From contig NZ_AP026867.1 in NCBI RefSeq assembly GCF_026000115.1, forward strand, positions 6,363,001-6,427,000: a DNA stretch of 64,000 bases, given 5' to 3'. Under the pieces are notes generated by a model. The model worked only from the letters and a program-made list of their open reading frames with translations. It was not told where the DNA came from and searched no databases. How positions within the stretch are numbered: position 1 is the stretch's first letter; every line of letters starts with the position of its first letter. Positions 56,780 through 64,000 of the stretch are shown piece after piece. The position numbers and the translations under genes were made by a program. This DNA is from Aureispira anguillae. GTDB lineage: Bacteria; Bacteroidota; Bacteroidia; Chitinophagales; Saprospiraceae.

Positions 56780-57859
56780 ATGATGACAGCAGCAATGCTT
56801 AAAGCGTATTTTACAGGCAAAAAAGTATTTTTAACAGGGCACACTGGTTTTAAAGGTGCTTGGATGACAACTTGGTTACATAGTTTGGGGGCTATTGTCA
56901 AAGGATATGCCTTAGAAGCTACTCAGCCATCTTTGTATAATGACGTAGATGGAGATAAACTTTGTGAATCAATTATTGCCGACATTAGAGACAAGGCTAA
57001 ATTGTTAGAAGCGGTAGAGACTTTCCAGCCAGATATTATTTATCACATGGCAGCCCAACCTTTGGTTTTAGATGCCTACAATCGTCCCGTCTATACATTT
57101 GAGGTCAATACAATTGGTACCGCTAATCTATTGGAGGCGGCCAAGTTGGTTCAGAAGAAGTGTACGGTCATTAATATTACTACCGATAAAGTTTATGAAA
57201 ACAGGGAATGGTATTACCCATATCGGGAAACAGATCATTTGGGGGGGTATGATCCTTATAGTGCGAGCAAAGCTTGTTCAGAGGTTGTAACCGCCTCTTA
57301 TCGTTCTAGCTTTTTTAATCCCAATGACTATGCAAAACACCAAACAAGTGTTGCAACAGTGCGAGCAGGAAATGTTATTGGGGGAGGTGATTGGGCTGAG
57401 AATCGAATCATTCCTGATATTGTGCGTGCAGTGAGTCAAAATCAAGAGGTTAGTCTGCGTAATCCGAATGCTATTCGACCCTGGCAACATGTTTTAGAAG
57501 CCTTGTATGGTTATTTGTTGTTGGCGATTCGAATGGACGAAGCTCCACTGCGTTTTTCAGATGCTTTTAATTTTGGTCCTTTGGTCGATGAGTCCATCAC
57601 GGTTGAGTTTTTGGTTCAACAAGCCATTCAGGAGTGGGGCAAAGGCTCTTATAAAGTTGAGCAGCATGAAAATCAATTGCATGAAGCTAAATTATTGCGT
57701 TTGGATTGTTCTAAGGCGGTTAATGAATTAAGGTGGTATCCTAGATGGAGTGCTACAGAAGCCATTCAGAATACTATTAAATGGTATAAAAAGGTAACTG
57801 AGAAGGAATTAAGCCCTTTGGAAATGACAAGGTTACAGTTGGAAGAGTATGTTTCTTAA
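56780..57859 (+). CDS. rfbG: CDP-glucose 4,6-dehydratase
   Basis: 359 aa. Rossmann motif FLTGHTGFKGAWM (~19-31), catalytic YxxxK in YDPYSASKACSE, and INITTDKVYENREW. Produces CDP-4-keto-6-deoxyglucose. The usual next enzyme, RfbH (3-dehydrase) or an alternative reductase, is not in the window; the locus ends here. Start is the first ATG of a pair, 15 bp after rfbF. Confidence 0.94.
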   Translation: MMTAAMLKAYFTGKKVFLTGHTGFKGAWMTTWLHSLGAIVKGYALEATQPSLYNDVDGDKLCESIIADIRDKAKLLEAVETFQPDIIYHMAAQPLVLDAYNRPVYTFEVNTIGTANLLEAAKLVQKKCTVINITTDKVYENREWYYPYRETDHLGGYDPYSASKACSEVVTASYRSSFFNPNDYAKHQTSVATVRAGNVIGGGDWAENRIIPDIVRAVSQNQEVSLRNPNAIRPWQHVLEALYGYLLLAIRMDEAPLRFSDAFNFGPLVDESITVEFLVQQAIQEWGKGSYKVEQHENQLHEAKLLRLDCSKAVNELRWYPRWSATEAIQNTIKWYKKVTEKELSPLEMTRLQLEEYVS

Positions 57860-58262
57860 GCTATAAAATTGGAAGAAGATTAAGTAAATAGAGCTGTTGA
57901 AGCTGGAGGAATATTTATTTTCTTATTGATAGTATTCTATGGATGAATTATACTGTGTTGATTATCATTGTTATGTGTTTTTTGTAAACTAAAATTTTAA
58001 AAAAAATGATGATCAATGTGGTATAAGATGCTTTTTTATATTTTTTAATAATTATTCTCATGAGCATAGCGAGCTAACCAACGAGCAGCTTGGGATAGGG
58101 CAGTACCGAAGGTACCACGAAGGTGCAGTGTAGCTGATCAACGGAGTATTATATTAAGAAAAAAAAACTTAATTTCCCTTGAAATTAAAACTGATAATGG
58201 TATCTTAAATTCCTGATTTTGCAAAACCCGTAATAGATACCTATTAATCATTCAATAGATTT
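57860..58262. other. Intergenic, 403 bp, with GC-richer segment
   Basis: Mostly very AT-rich. A noticeably GC-richer stretch at about 58061-58150 holds two imperfect direct repeats (AGCTAACCAACGAGCAG and AGCTGATCAACGGAGTA) and GTACCGAAGGTACC. It looks like an intergenic repeat copy or degenerate coding remnant. No gene supported. Confidence 0.45.
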
Positions 58263-59225
58263 ATGAGTACTTTAGACGCTCCAACTAGACTCAAAGCAAG
58301 GAAAATAATCAATAGTACTTGGTTTAATATGACGATTTTAGGACTAATTGTTCTAAATGGTTTGTTGATTGGTGTACAAACCTACAGTCATGTTCCTAGC
58401 TATGTACAAGTAATTCAGCTTTCAATTTTATTTGTTTTTTTTATTGAGGTCGTCTTGCGTTGGCATGGTCGAAGAAGTACCAGAGAGTATTTTGCCGACC
58501 GTTGGAATTGGTTTGATGTTTTTATTTTAGTTATTGGTATTATCCCTGAAGTTGCTGGTATCATTTTTACGGATATGAATGACCAACAAAACTCTGTGTT
58601 TGCTACTTTAAGGGTACTTCGTATTGTTCAATTGACTCGATCTATACGGGCTATAGAGGAACTGCGTGTGCTAATTGGAGTATTGTTGCGTTCCATTAAG
58701 TCACTTTCTTATATTGCGGTACTTTTCTTATTGATTATGTATATCTATGCAATTATGGGGGTGACCTTATTCAAAAATAAAGATTATCATAAATCAGAGC
58801 ATTTGGAGTTGACCATAAGCAACCCTGACCCCTATGGTAGTTTAGGGGAGGCCTTTTTTACTTTGTTTAGAATTTTAACAGGTGAAGATTGGACCGACTT
58901 GCGTTACAATTTACTCAATAATGAGCATACCACTAAAGAGGATGGCATGAATACAGTACCCAATACTTCCAATTGGGTGGTGACGGCTTTTCATGTGTCT
59001 TGGATGGTAATTGCTGCTTACTTGCTGGTTAATTTGGTCGTAGGGGCTATTGTTAACAATTTTCAGCTCGTTTTGGATGCTAGGAGGGAAGAAGAAGAGC
59101 GTTTTAAAAATAAAATAGAACATCAAAATCCTACTGTGAATGACAATGACGATGGAAGTGGAGAGGATGACGATGATGATAGAACTCCTCCTTTTAGAAG
59201 AACGACTAAGCGTCCTAAAGTATAA
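58263..59225 (+). CDS. One-domain voltage-gated cation channel
   Basis: 320 aa, the BacNaV-type architecture. S1 ~22-40, S2 ~50-68, S3 ~81-99, S4 ~115-133 with Arg117, Arg120, Arg126 and Arg129 (RVLRIVQLTRSIR), S5 ~148-170, pore and filter ~200-213 and S6 ~238-268. The filter reads FRILTGEDWTDL (Glu208, Asp209, Trp210), closer to animal Cav domain II (TGEDW) than to classic NaChBac (TLESW). A soluble C-terminal coiled and acidic tail follows (EEEERFKNKIEH, then EDDDDDRTPP). Expected to conduct Na+ or Ca2+ as a homotetramer. Stands alone with a terminator downstream. Confidence 0.9.
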   Translation: MSTLDAPTRLKARKIINSTWFNMTILGLIVLNGLLIGVQTYSHVPSYVQVIQLSILFVFFIEVVLRWHGRRSTREYFADRWNWFDVFILVIGIIPEVAGIIFTDMNDQQNSVFATLRVLRIVQLTRSIRAIEELRVLIGVLLRSIKSLSYIAVLFLLIMYIYAIMGVTLFKNKDYHKSEHLELTISNPDPYGSLGEAFFTLFRILTGEDWTDLRYNLLNNEHTTKEDGMNTVPNTSNWVVTAFHVSWMVIAAYLLVNLVVGAIVNNFQLVLDARREEEERFKNKIEHQNPTVNDNDDGSGEDDDDDRTPPFRRTTKRPKV

Positions 59226-59244
59226 CACTATTATATACTAGCAT

Positions 59245-59286
59245 AAAAAAAGATTTGAAGACAATCTTGTCTTCAAATCTTTTTTT
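59245..59286. terminator. Bidirectional intrinsic terminator
   Basis: An 18-bp stem (core AGATTTGAAGAC / GTCTTCAAATCT) with loop AATCTT and A/T runs on both sides, between the convergent channel and DUF3467 genes. Confidence 0.9.
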
Positions 59287-59293
59287 TTATGGA

Positions 59294-59614
59294 TTAGGCT
59301 TGTCCCTTGGGGGTATTAAAATTCATTGGAAAAGGGGGCGTATTCATATCTACATCTTTAATGGTACCATTACTGGCTTCAAAACGTTTGATATTTTCTC
59401 GTAGGGCATACATTAGACGTTTGGTCTGTTGGGGGGTCATAATTATTCTAGATTTTACTTTTGCTTTTGGAACATTGGGAACCAAACGAATAAAATCCAT
59501 TATAAACTCTGAATTGGAGTGAGATATAATACTCAAGTTAGCATAGATCCCTTCTGCTATATCTTCAGAAAGTTCAATATTAATTTCATTTGACTTTGAT
59601 TGATGATCACTCAT
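59294..59614 (-). CDS. DUF3467 family protein
   Basis: 106 aa. NEINIELSEDIAEGIYANLSIISHSNSEFIMDFIRLVPNVPKAKVKSRIIMTPQQTKRLMYALRENI is the full DUF3467 pattern, common and often conserved in Bacteroidota. Predicted small soluble beta-rich protein. Function not established. The C-terminal extension ends PPFPMNFN. Confidence 0.88.
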   Translation of the reverse strand: MSDHQSKSNEINIELSEDIAEGIYANLSIISHSNSEFIMDFIRLVPNVPKAKVKSRIIMTPQQTKRLMYALRENIKRFEASNGTIKDVDMNTPPFPMNFNTPKGQA

Positions 59615-60054
59615 GAACTTTTACCTTTATTAAGAACGTTTTGTTCTTTATGATTGAAAATAGCCTGCCCAAATGAATGGACACTTTTAGGCTTAATAAC
59701 TAGTTATTTAGCTATAAAAATACAGAAAAAACTTAGGAAAATGGGTTACTCAGATAGATATATTCTAGAACTGTGCTAAAAAGAAAGGAGCTTTGCCGCA
59801 GAATTGCATTCAAGGAATAAAAAATTAAAATATATACACTATTATAAACTCTATTAAAGTTGGTTTGTTTCTTTTAATTAGGCACTAAATTTGGAGTAAA
59901 AGAACTTGCCTAATCACTTGAAAAGGGATATATTAGACTTCTTGTTAGGCCAAGAAAGAATTTTGTGCCAAAGTGGTAACACTTTCTTTTATTAAATCAT
60001 TAAACTAGCAAAACCAATAATCAACGACCTCAAACTTCTAAAATAATTCTTATT
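59615..60054. other. Intergenic, 440 bp
   Basis: It contains the promoter at 59864-59893 but no visible gene. The leader to the next gene would be about 155 bases. Confidence 0.5.
59864..59893 (+). promoter_or_regulatory. Bacteroidota-type promoter, lipoprotein 1
   Basis: TTTG (59864-59867), 18-base spacer, TAAATTTG (59886-59893), about 161 bp before the ATG at 60055. Confidence 0.55.
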
Positions 60055-60633
60055 ATGAAAAATATGTCAAAATTACTAATGTTATTTGCTGTAGTATTGC
60101 TTGCAGCTTCTTGTGACAACTCTAATCCAAATACTCAAGCTACTACTGTTGTAGATAATAATACAATAGATCTTAATGCACATCGTGGAGCAAAAACAGA
60201 ACATCAAGCTGTTGATCGTTTTTCTTTGGCGGATCTAGATATTAACCTAGATGCTATGGAAACAGTAGCTATGCAAAAAATGAATGCAGAAGATGATGAT
60301 GCGCAAACGGTAATGAATATTAACCAAGCTTTGATGGGAGCAGAAAAAGAAGCTCAATTATTAGATGTTAATTTCTCTATGTCTGATGAGCCAGTAGAAA
60401 ATGGAATGTTTATCTTCTCTATTGAATCTCCTGATGTTAAAAAATTGACCTTGGAGATGTTTGATGAAGAAGGCTATGAAATGGCTGCTAACAATGAATT
60501 TGGTGTGAATGAAGGAAACAACTATAAAGCACTAAATGTTAACGCTATGGATAATGGAGATTACCTATTCCGCTTGAAAGATGATCAAGGAAGAGAATTG
60601 GTAAGAACAGTAAATATTGCTAACGACAAGTAA
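60055..60633 (+). CDS. Tandem lipoprotein 1, shared C-terminal domain
   Basis: 192 aa. Lipoprotein signal with lipobox LLAASC (~15-20). A low-complexity stretch leads to a ~115-residue C-terminal domain: AQTVMNINQALMGAEKEAQLLDVNFSMSDEP, NGMFIFSIESPDVKKLTLEMFDEEG, NNYKALNVNAMDNGDYLFRLKDD. The last part has the rhythm of beta-sandwich domains such as the T9SS type A sorting domain (DxxG, L..G.Y.frl), though it is lipid-anchored. Paralogous to the genes at 61059 and 62039. Unrecognised family. Confidence 0.75.
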   Translation: MKNMSKLLMLFAVVLLAASCDNSNPNTQATTVVDNNTIDLNAHRGAKTEHQAVDRFSLADLDINLDAMETVAMQKMNAEDDDAQTVMNINQALMGAEKEAQLLDVNFSMSDEPVENGMFIFSIESPDVKKLTLEMFDEEGYEMAANNEFGVNEGNNYKALNVNAMDNGDYLFRLKDDQGRELVRTVNIANDK

Positions 60634-60660
60634 TTTTTGACTTTATTGTATATTGATAAG

Positions 60661-60694
60661 GAACGGGCGTCTCTTTTATTGGGGATGCCCGTTC
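60661..60694 (+). terminator. Terminator after lipoprotein 1
   Basis: Arms GAACGGGC and GCCCGTTC (60661-60668 and 60687-60694) with an 18-base loop, followed by TTTGTCTTTG. The downstream tract is only moderately T-rich. Confidence 0.65.
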
Positions 60695-60922
60695 TTTGTC
60701 TTTGTATACCTTAAATGGAAAGGAGAGATTCTTGATCTACAATAGCGTATAATAAAGGGGAAGCAGGAAATCAATCTTATCTTTTGAACCCAAATGGCTC
60801 AGTATAAAAAAAATGAGGGTGAAAGAAAATAAGAAGGGCTAAGCTTTATAGAAAAAAAAATAGTATAAATATTTGATTGATAGTTTGTTGCGTTTTTATT
60901 GTGTTTGAAATTTAAATTCTTT

Positions 60923-60951
60923 TTTGACCAAAAAAAAGCAATTTAAATTTG
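60923..60951 (+). promoter_or_regulatory. Bacteroidota-type promoter, lipoprotein 2
   Basis: TTTG (60923-60926), 17-base spacer, TAAATTTG (60944-60951), 107 bp before the ATG at 61059. The -7 motif is identical to those at 29261 and 59886. Confidence 0.55.
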
Positions 60952-61058
60952 GAATTTAAAGCCAAAACGTATACTTTAGTAAGACTATAATAAACCTACA
61001 TTTATACGTATTCCCCTCAAAAATGTATTTAATTAAAAGAACCAACTAAAAAAAGATT

Positions 61059-61619
61059 ATGAAAAAGTATACGAATTTATTTATATTAGGTTTACTTGTA
61101 ATTGTATTTACTACTTCTTGTAACAATCAACAACCAAATAATACTGCTGAATTGACAATCACAGATGATAATACAAGAGCAGCACAAGGAGAAGCTATGC
61201 AAGTAAATTTTCAGGGGCAAATGATTACGATTGAAGCTGCTGATATGATTGGAGAGGCGCAAGCTTTGAGTGCAGAAGATGCAGATGCTCAAACAGTAAT
61301 GGGAATTAACCAATCATTGATGGGCGCAGAAAAAGAAGCTCAGTTGCTAGATGTTAACTTTACAATGTCTGATGAGCCAGTAGAAAATGGAATGTTTATT
61401 TTTGGTATTGAAACGCAAGATGCTAAAAACTTGACGCTAGAAATGTATGATGAAGAAGGATTTGGGATGGTTGCGAACAATAAATTTGACGTTAACGAAG
61501 GAAATAACTATAAAGCATTAAATGTTAAATCTTTAGAGGCTGGAACTTATAACTTCCGTTTGAAAGATGACGCAGGAAAAGAATTGAACAGACAAGTTCA
61601 AGTAGCAGAAGCTAAGTAG
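61059..61619 (+). CDS. Tandem lipoprotein 2, shared C-terminal domain
   Basis: 186 aa. Lipobox FTTSC (~17-21). The C-terminal domain is nearly identical to that of the gene at 60055: AQTVMGINQSLMGAEKEAQLLDVNFTMSDEPVENGMFIFGIE, LTLEMYDEEGFGMVANNKF, NNYKALNVKSLEAGTYNFRL. The N-terminal ~55 residues of the mature part differ, so the family consists of a variable head on a conserved domain. Has its own promoter and terminator. Function unknown. Confidence 0.75.
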   Translation: MKKYTNLFILGLLVIVFTTSCNNQQPNNTAELTITDDNTRAAQGEAMQVNFQGQMITIEAADMIGEAQALSAEDADAQTVMGINQSLMGAEKEAQLLDVNFTMSDEPVENGMFIFGIETQDAKNLTLEMYDEEGFGMVANNKFDVNEGNNYKALNVKSLEAGTYNFRLKDDAGKELNRQVQVAEAK

Positions 61620-62038
61620 TTAATCTTAATATCATAAAAAAAATCCTCCTTCTTTTGAAGGGGGATTTTTTTTTGCTTAAAAAATGGCATATAAGCTATT
61701 TTTTGCTTAATTTATAGTTGTAAAGATTTGTTTACGGAAGGAACAACCTTCAATCTCCCCAAATATGTTTTAATCAATTTTCTTTGTTGAAGATTGCTAA
61801 ATATATTGAACCTCAGCGGTAACAGAATATATATATTTTGCCATAAATTGAATACTCCCCCCCCTATATCTGAAATAATTGTACGGATACCTTTTGAATG
61901 AAATTTTTTAAAATAGGGCTGCTTATTTATTGGCAGGTTTTCTAATCACTTCAATATATTACCAACATAAAAACCATCTATTTTCCCTATTCTGATAGTT
62001 GGTTTTACTGTTTTACATTTATTTATAAAATAACAAAG
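61620..62038. other. Intergenic, 419 bp
   Basis: It contains the terminator above and a homopolymer of eight Cs at 61857-61864. No gene or clear promoter found. Confidence 0.45.
61639..61674 (+). terminator. Terminator after lipoprotein 2
   Basis: Arms AAAAATCCTCCTTC and GAAGGGGGATTTTT with loop TTTT; one pair is G-T. Followed by Ts to 61674. Confidence 0.82.
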
Positions 62039-62692
62039 ATGAAAACAACGACACAACTTTTAAAACTATCGATTATTTGCAGTACTTTTTTTCTATTATT
62101 TTCCTGTAAACAAGAATGTGACTGTGATAAAAATCCAAAAATGTCTGATGCCACAACAAGAGCGGTTGATCTAGATATTAATAAGACATTTAGAGAACGA
62201 TTAGTGAGCAGCGTTGGAACTCAAGTTAACAGTGTTGCCAATGTAACTCGATTTAAATTTTCGATGGATATGCTTCCTGAAGGAATTGAACCTCAGGATT
62301 TAACACTTCTAACCAAACAGGCTAGTGAAGGTAAAAGCGAAGCTTCTGCCAATGTTGAAGCAACAGAGCTGGTGACGAGTATTTTTAATGCTTTGATCGC
62401 AGCAGAAAGTTCTGCTAATCAGTTAGAAGTTGATTTTTCTATGTCAGAAAAACCAATTGATAATGGAAGTTTTATTTTTGGAATTACCGCCGTTGATCCA
62501 CAGGATTTGACACTTATGATGTATGATGAAGAAGGATTTGGAATGGTTGCCAATAATCAATTTTCGGTATCAGAAGGCAGCAATTATAAGGCGTTAAATG
62601 TATCTGGACTAAAAACTGGTAGCTACATCTTTAAACTTAGAAATGAAAAGGCTGGCAAAGAATTAGTTCGACGGGTAGAGATTGTACAATAA
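62039..62692 (+). CDS. Tandem lipoprotein 3, diverged paralogue
   Basis: 217 aa. Lipobox LFSC (~20-23) then KQECDCDKN. The mature head is longer than in its two neighbours (~25-115, DINKTFRERLVSSVGTQ). The C-terminal domain is clearly the same but diverged: ANQLEVDFSMSEKPIDNGSFIFGIT, LTLMMYDEEGFGMVANNQF, NYKALNVSGLKTGSYIFKL. The loss of the MGAEKE motif and added head suggest an older duplication. Function unknown. Confidence 0.75.
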   Translation: MKTTTQLLKLSIICSTFFLLFSCKQECDCDKNPKMSDATTRAVDLDINKTFRERLVSSVGTQVNSVANVTRFKFSMDMLPEGIEPQDLTLLTKQASEGKSEASANVEATELVTSIFNALIAAESSANQLEVDFSMSEKPIDNGSFIFGITAVDPQDLTLMMYDEEGFGMVANNQFSVSEGSNYKALNVSGLKTGSYIFKLRNEKAGKELVRRVEIVQ

Positions 62693-62713
62693 ATCGATAA
62701 GAATTGATTGAGG

Positions 62714-62748
62714 AGGGTTGAGTTACATCTGTAACTCAACCCTTTTTT
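62714..62748 (+). terminator. Strong intrinsic terminator
   Basis: Arms AGGGTTGAGTTAC and GTAACTCAACCCT (62714-62726, 62731-62743), loop ATCT, then a T run. Confidence 0.9.
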
Positions 62749-62860
62749 ATTTAGGGGCTTAAATGTATTGCTCCAAGTGTTTTAGATGCTATTATTTGCA
62801 ATAAAAAGTTTTGACATAAGTTTCTTTTGAATGTTTTTAGGAGTTTTTTTTGGTGGGCAT

Positions 62861-62995
62861 ATGACTGATTGGGAACAAAGTACGCCGCAGAAAGCTGCTA
62901 TTTTTCTGTAGGAAAAATAAGGTTTTCAGGTGTCTGAGCGAAGCGAGTTTCTGAAAGCCTAAGCTTTCAAGAAGATACTTTGTCCAAGAAGTCAT
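62861..62995. repeat. Imperfect palindromic element D
   Basis: About 135 bp between inverted ends ATGACTGATTGGGAACAAAG and, in reverse complement, ATGACTTCTTGGACAAAGTA. Inner hairpins GAAAGC/GCTTTC and TTTTTC/GAAAAA. GC content is raised around TCTGAGCGAAGCGAG. No protein. It may be another dispersed repeat or a degraded insertion. Confidence 0.45.
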
Positions 62996-63013
62996 CCAGT
63001 CCTAGCGTTTTTG

Positions 63014-63040
63014 GTTCTTTTTGGGCAATGCAAAAAGAAC
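63014..63040. repeat. Perfect hairpin GTTCTTTTTG / CAAAAAGAAC
   Basis: 10-bp arms with loop GGCAATG, 135-160 bp from the desaturase end. No T run beyond the arm. It could be a terminator-like or repeat-family hairpin. Confidence 0.45.
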
Positions 63041-63224
63041 AACAGGTATTGATTACCCCGCTTTTTGCTATTTTGCCTCTAAAATGAGGGCTAGATTAAA
63101 ATTTTCAATATTCACTTCATTAAAAAGAAACAATTGAATTTATTACTATAGATTAACAAACAACATTTTATAATTTAATGAAATTGCTAAAATATGTTTT
63201 TGTTTTACGATTGAATCACCCTAT

Positions 63225-64000
63225 TTAGTCTACTATGTTGCTTCGGATGGGGATCAAACGACTTTTTAATAAGGCAATGATCTGTTGTTTGGATCGTTTA
63301 GGACGACCTGGGAGTTGAACATATTTTTGGGCTAATAAAGAATAGTTTTTAGTCATTAAATAAAACCAAAGGTGCGGATAATGAATATCTGTAAAGACAA
63401 TTGAATCTTCTTGTGCATAGGTTATAATATTATCGTTAAAGTCTTGCTCAAGTAGGCTAAAATGAAGCTTAGGTTTGAGGTGATGTCCAATGTGAAAGCC
63501 TACATTAAAGGAGGTTTTATTGTAATGCCCTAGTAAGTTAACGGTATTGGTATAGGTGTTTTCTGGATTAGCTGGATCAATAAAAGCATGTTCTCCCCAA
63601 TTGCCTACAATAAGGAAAGATCTAGTTATAATGGTTGGGATTATTATTATGGCAATAGCAGCAATAGGATGTATAAGCAATAGCAATAAAGTCGATAAGG
63701 TATATAACAATCCCGACAACATAAATTTATAGGCTTCCCTTGTCTTTTGTTTGTTCTTGCTTGTTTTGAGGTAATTGACTAACGGGAAAAAGCCAAACAT
63801 AAAACTAAAATAATAGTGACTAAAATCTTTGAGCGAATCCCGTTGGTAAGGGCGGGTACTGCTGGTGTCCTTTTCTCCATTTTCTTCAGGGTGGTGCATT
63901 ATAATATGATGACAAAAGTAACCATGGGGAGCTATTCCATTAATCAATCCAACCAAACTGATTAAAAGCTTATTCGCCATTTTATGCTTTAGTAAGGGAT
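63225..64000 (-). CDS. Membrane fatty-acid desaturase family, N-terminus outside window
   Basis: The frame is open to the right edge. An internal Met at 63980 gives 251 aa, but in-frame codons continue to 64000 without a stop, so the true start is probably beyond the window. The three histidine boxes of the desaturase/hydroxylase superfamily are seen: CHHIIMHHPEE, NWGEHAF and HIGHHLKP. Several hydrophobic helices separate them (LLLLIHPIAAIAIIIIPTII). The first box lies close to the internal Met, whereas full-length members usually have one or two membrane helices before it, which also argues that the N-terminus is missing. Substrate not determinable. Confidence 0.85.
   Translation of the reverse strand, partial: PLLKHKMANKLLISLVGLINGIAPHGYFCHHIIMHHPEENGEKDTSSTRPYQRDSLKDFSHYYFSFMFGFFPLVNYLKTSKNKQKTREAYKFMLSGLLYTLSTLLLLLIHPIAAIAIIIIPTIITRSFLIVGNWGEHAFIDPANPENTYTNTVNLLGHYNKTSFNVGFHIGHHLKPKLHFSLLEQDFNDNIITYAQEDSIVFTDIHYPHLWFYLMTKNYSLLAQKYVQLPGRPKRSKQQIIALLKSRLIPIRSNIVD

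Larger units (their letters stand above)
60634..61058. other. Intergenic, 425 bp
   Basis: It holds the terminator at 60661-60694 and the promoter at 60923-60951. The rest is AT-rich; no gene seen. Confidence 0.5.

Noticed and set aside
57860-58262. tRNA-like or CRISPR-like pattern in the GC-richer gap
   Set aside because: No cloverleaf, no CCA/GTTC arm and repeats are too few and irregular for an array.

Overview
The window looks like part of a marine-type Bacteroidota chromosome, probably Saprospiria/Aureispira-like; the genus is inferred from style and not proven. Support: strongly AT-rich DNA, a type IX secretion (T9SS) type A sorting domain, a tail-fibre protein with the Bacteroidota-style N-terminus, DUF3467, DUF5522 and DUF4878 proteins, almost no Shine-Dalgarno sites, and several promoters of the Bacteroidota TTTG / TAnnTTTG type. 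No rRNA or tRNA gene, CRISPR array or prophage was seen. Most of the window is ordinary chromosome.

Layout. 1-6 kb: a leftward secreted YD-type protein cut by the window edge, then a DUF58 - TPR histidine kinase - response regulator operon. 6-9.5 kb: two leftward surface proteins sharing one promoter. 9.6-12.3 kb: a small Cys-rich protein, a palindromic element, a quinone reductase, a decayed Rpn-type nuclease fragment and an RDD membrane protein. 12.7-17.7 kb: SpoIIM-like, DUF4129, DUF4350 and MoxR genes, the usual partners of DUF58, which here lies about 10 kb away. 18-24 kb: recX and the rimP-nusA-infB operon, with a terminator-like hairpin in its leader. 24-32.8 kb: envelope and lipoprotein genes, pheS, a SIMPL protein and several unknowns. 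33-34.5 kb: an Xre/ImmA-IrrE plus PIN-nuclease pair, resembling a toxin-antitoxin module. 34.9-38.1 kb: glyS and an OmpA-like lipoprotein.

38.3-57.9 kb is a polysaccharide (O-antigen-like) locus. It holds a WecA-type initiator, fluoride channel crcB, a Wzm/Wzt ABC exporter, two sulfotransferases, an AsnB-type amidotransferase, a Wlb/Wbp-like set for a diacetamido uronic acid, an Fdt/Qdt-like set for a 3-acetamido-3,6-dideoxyhexose, four glycosyltransferases, and rfbF/rfbG for CDP-4-keto-6-deoxyglucose. Many of its genes overlap by 1-8 bp and are probably translationally coupled. A sulfated, amidated amino-sugar glycan exported by ABC transporter is the most economical reading.

58-64 kb: a one-domain voltage-gated cation channel whose selectivity filter resembles animal Cav channels, a DUF3467 protein, three tandem paralogous lipoproteins with a shared C-terminal domain, and a leftward membrane fatty-acid desaturase cut by the right edge.

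The least explained structures are two palindromic elements of one family (9.9 and 39.8 kb, termini GTTCTTTGACAA), a separate TA-flanked palindromic element at 48.8 kb, the leader hairpin before rimP, a palindrome lying inside the signal-peptide codons of an ATG-less gene, and the lipoprotein triplet.
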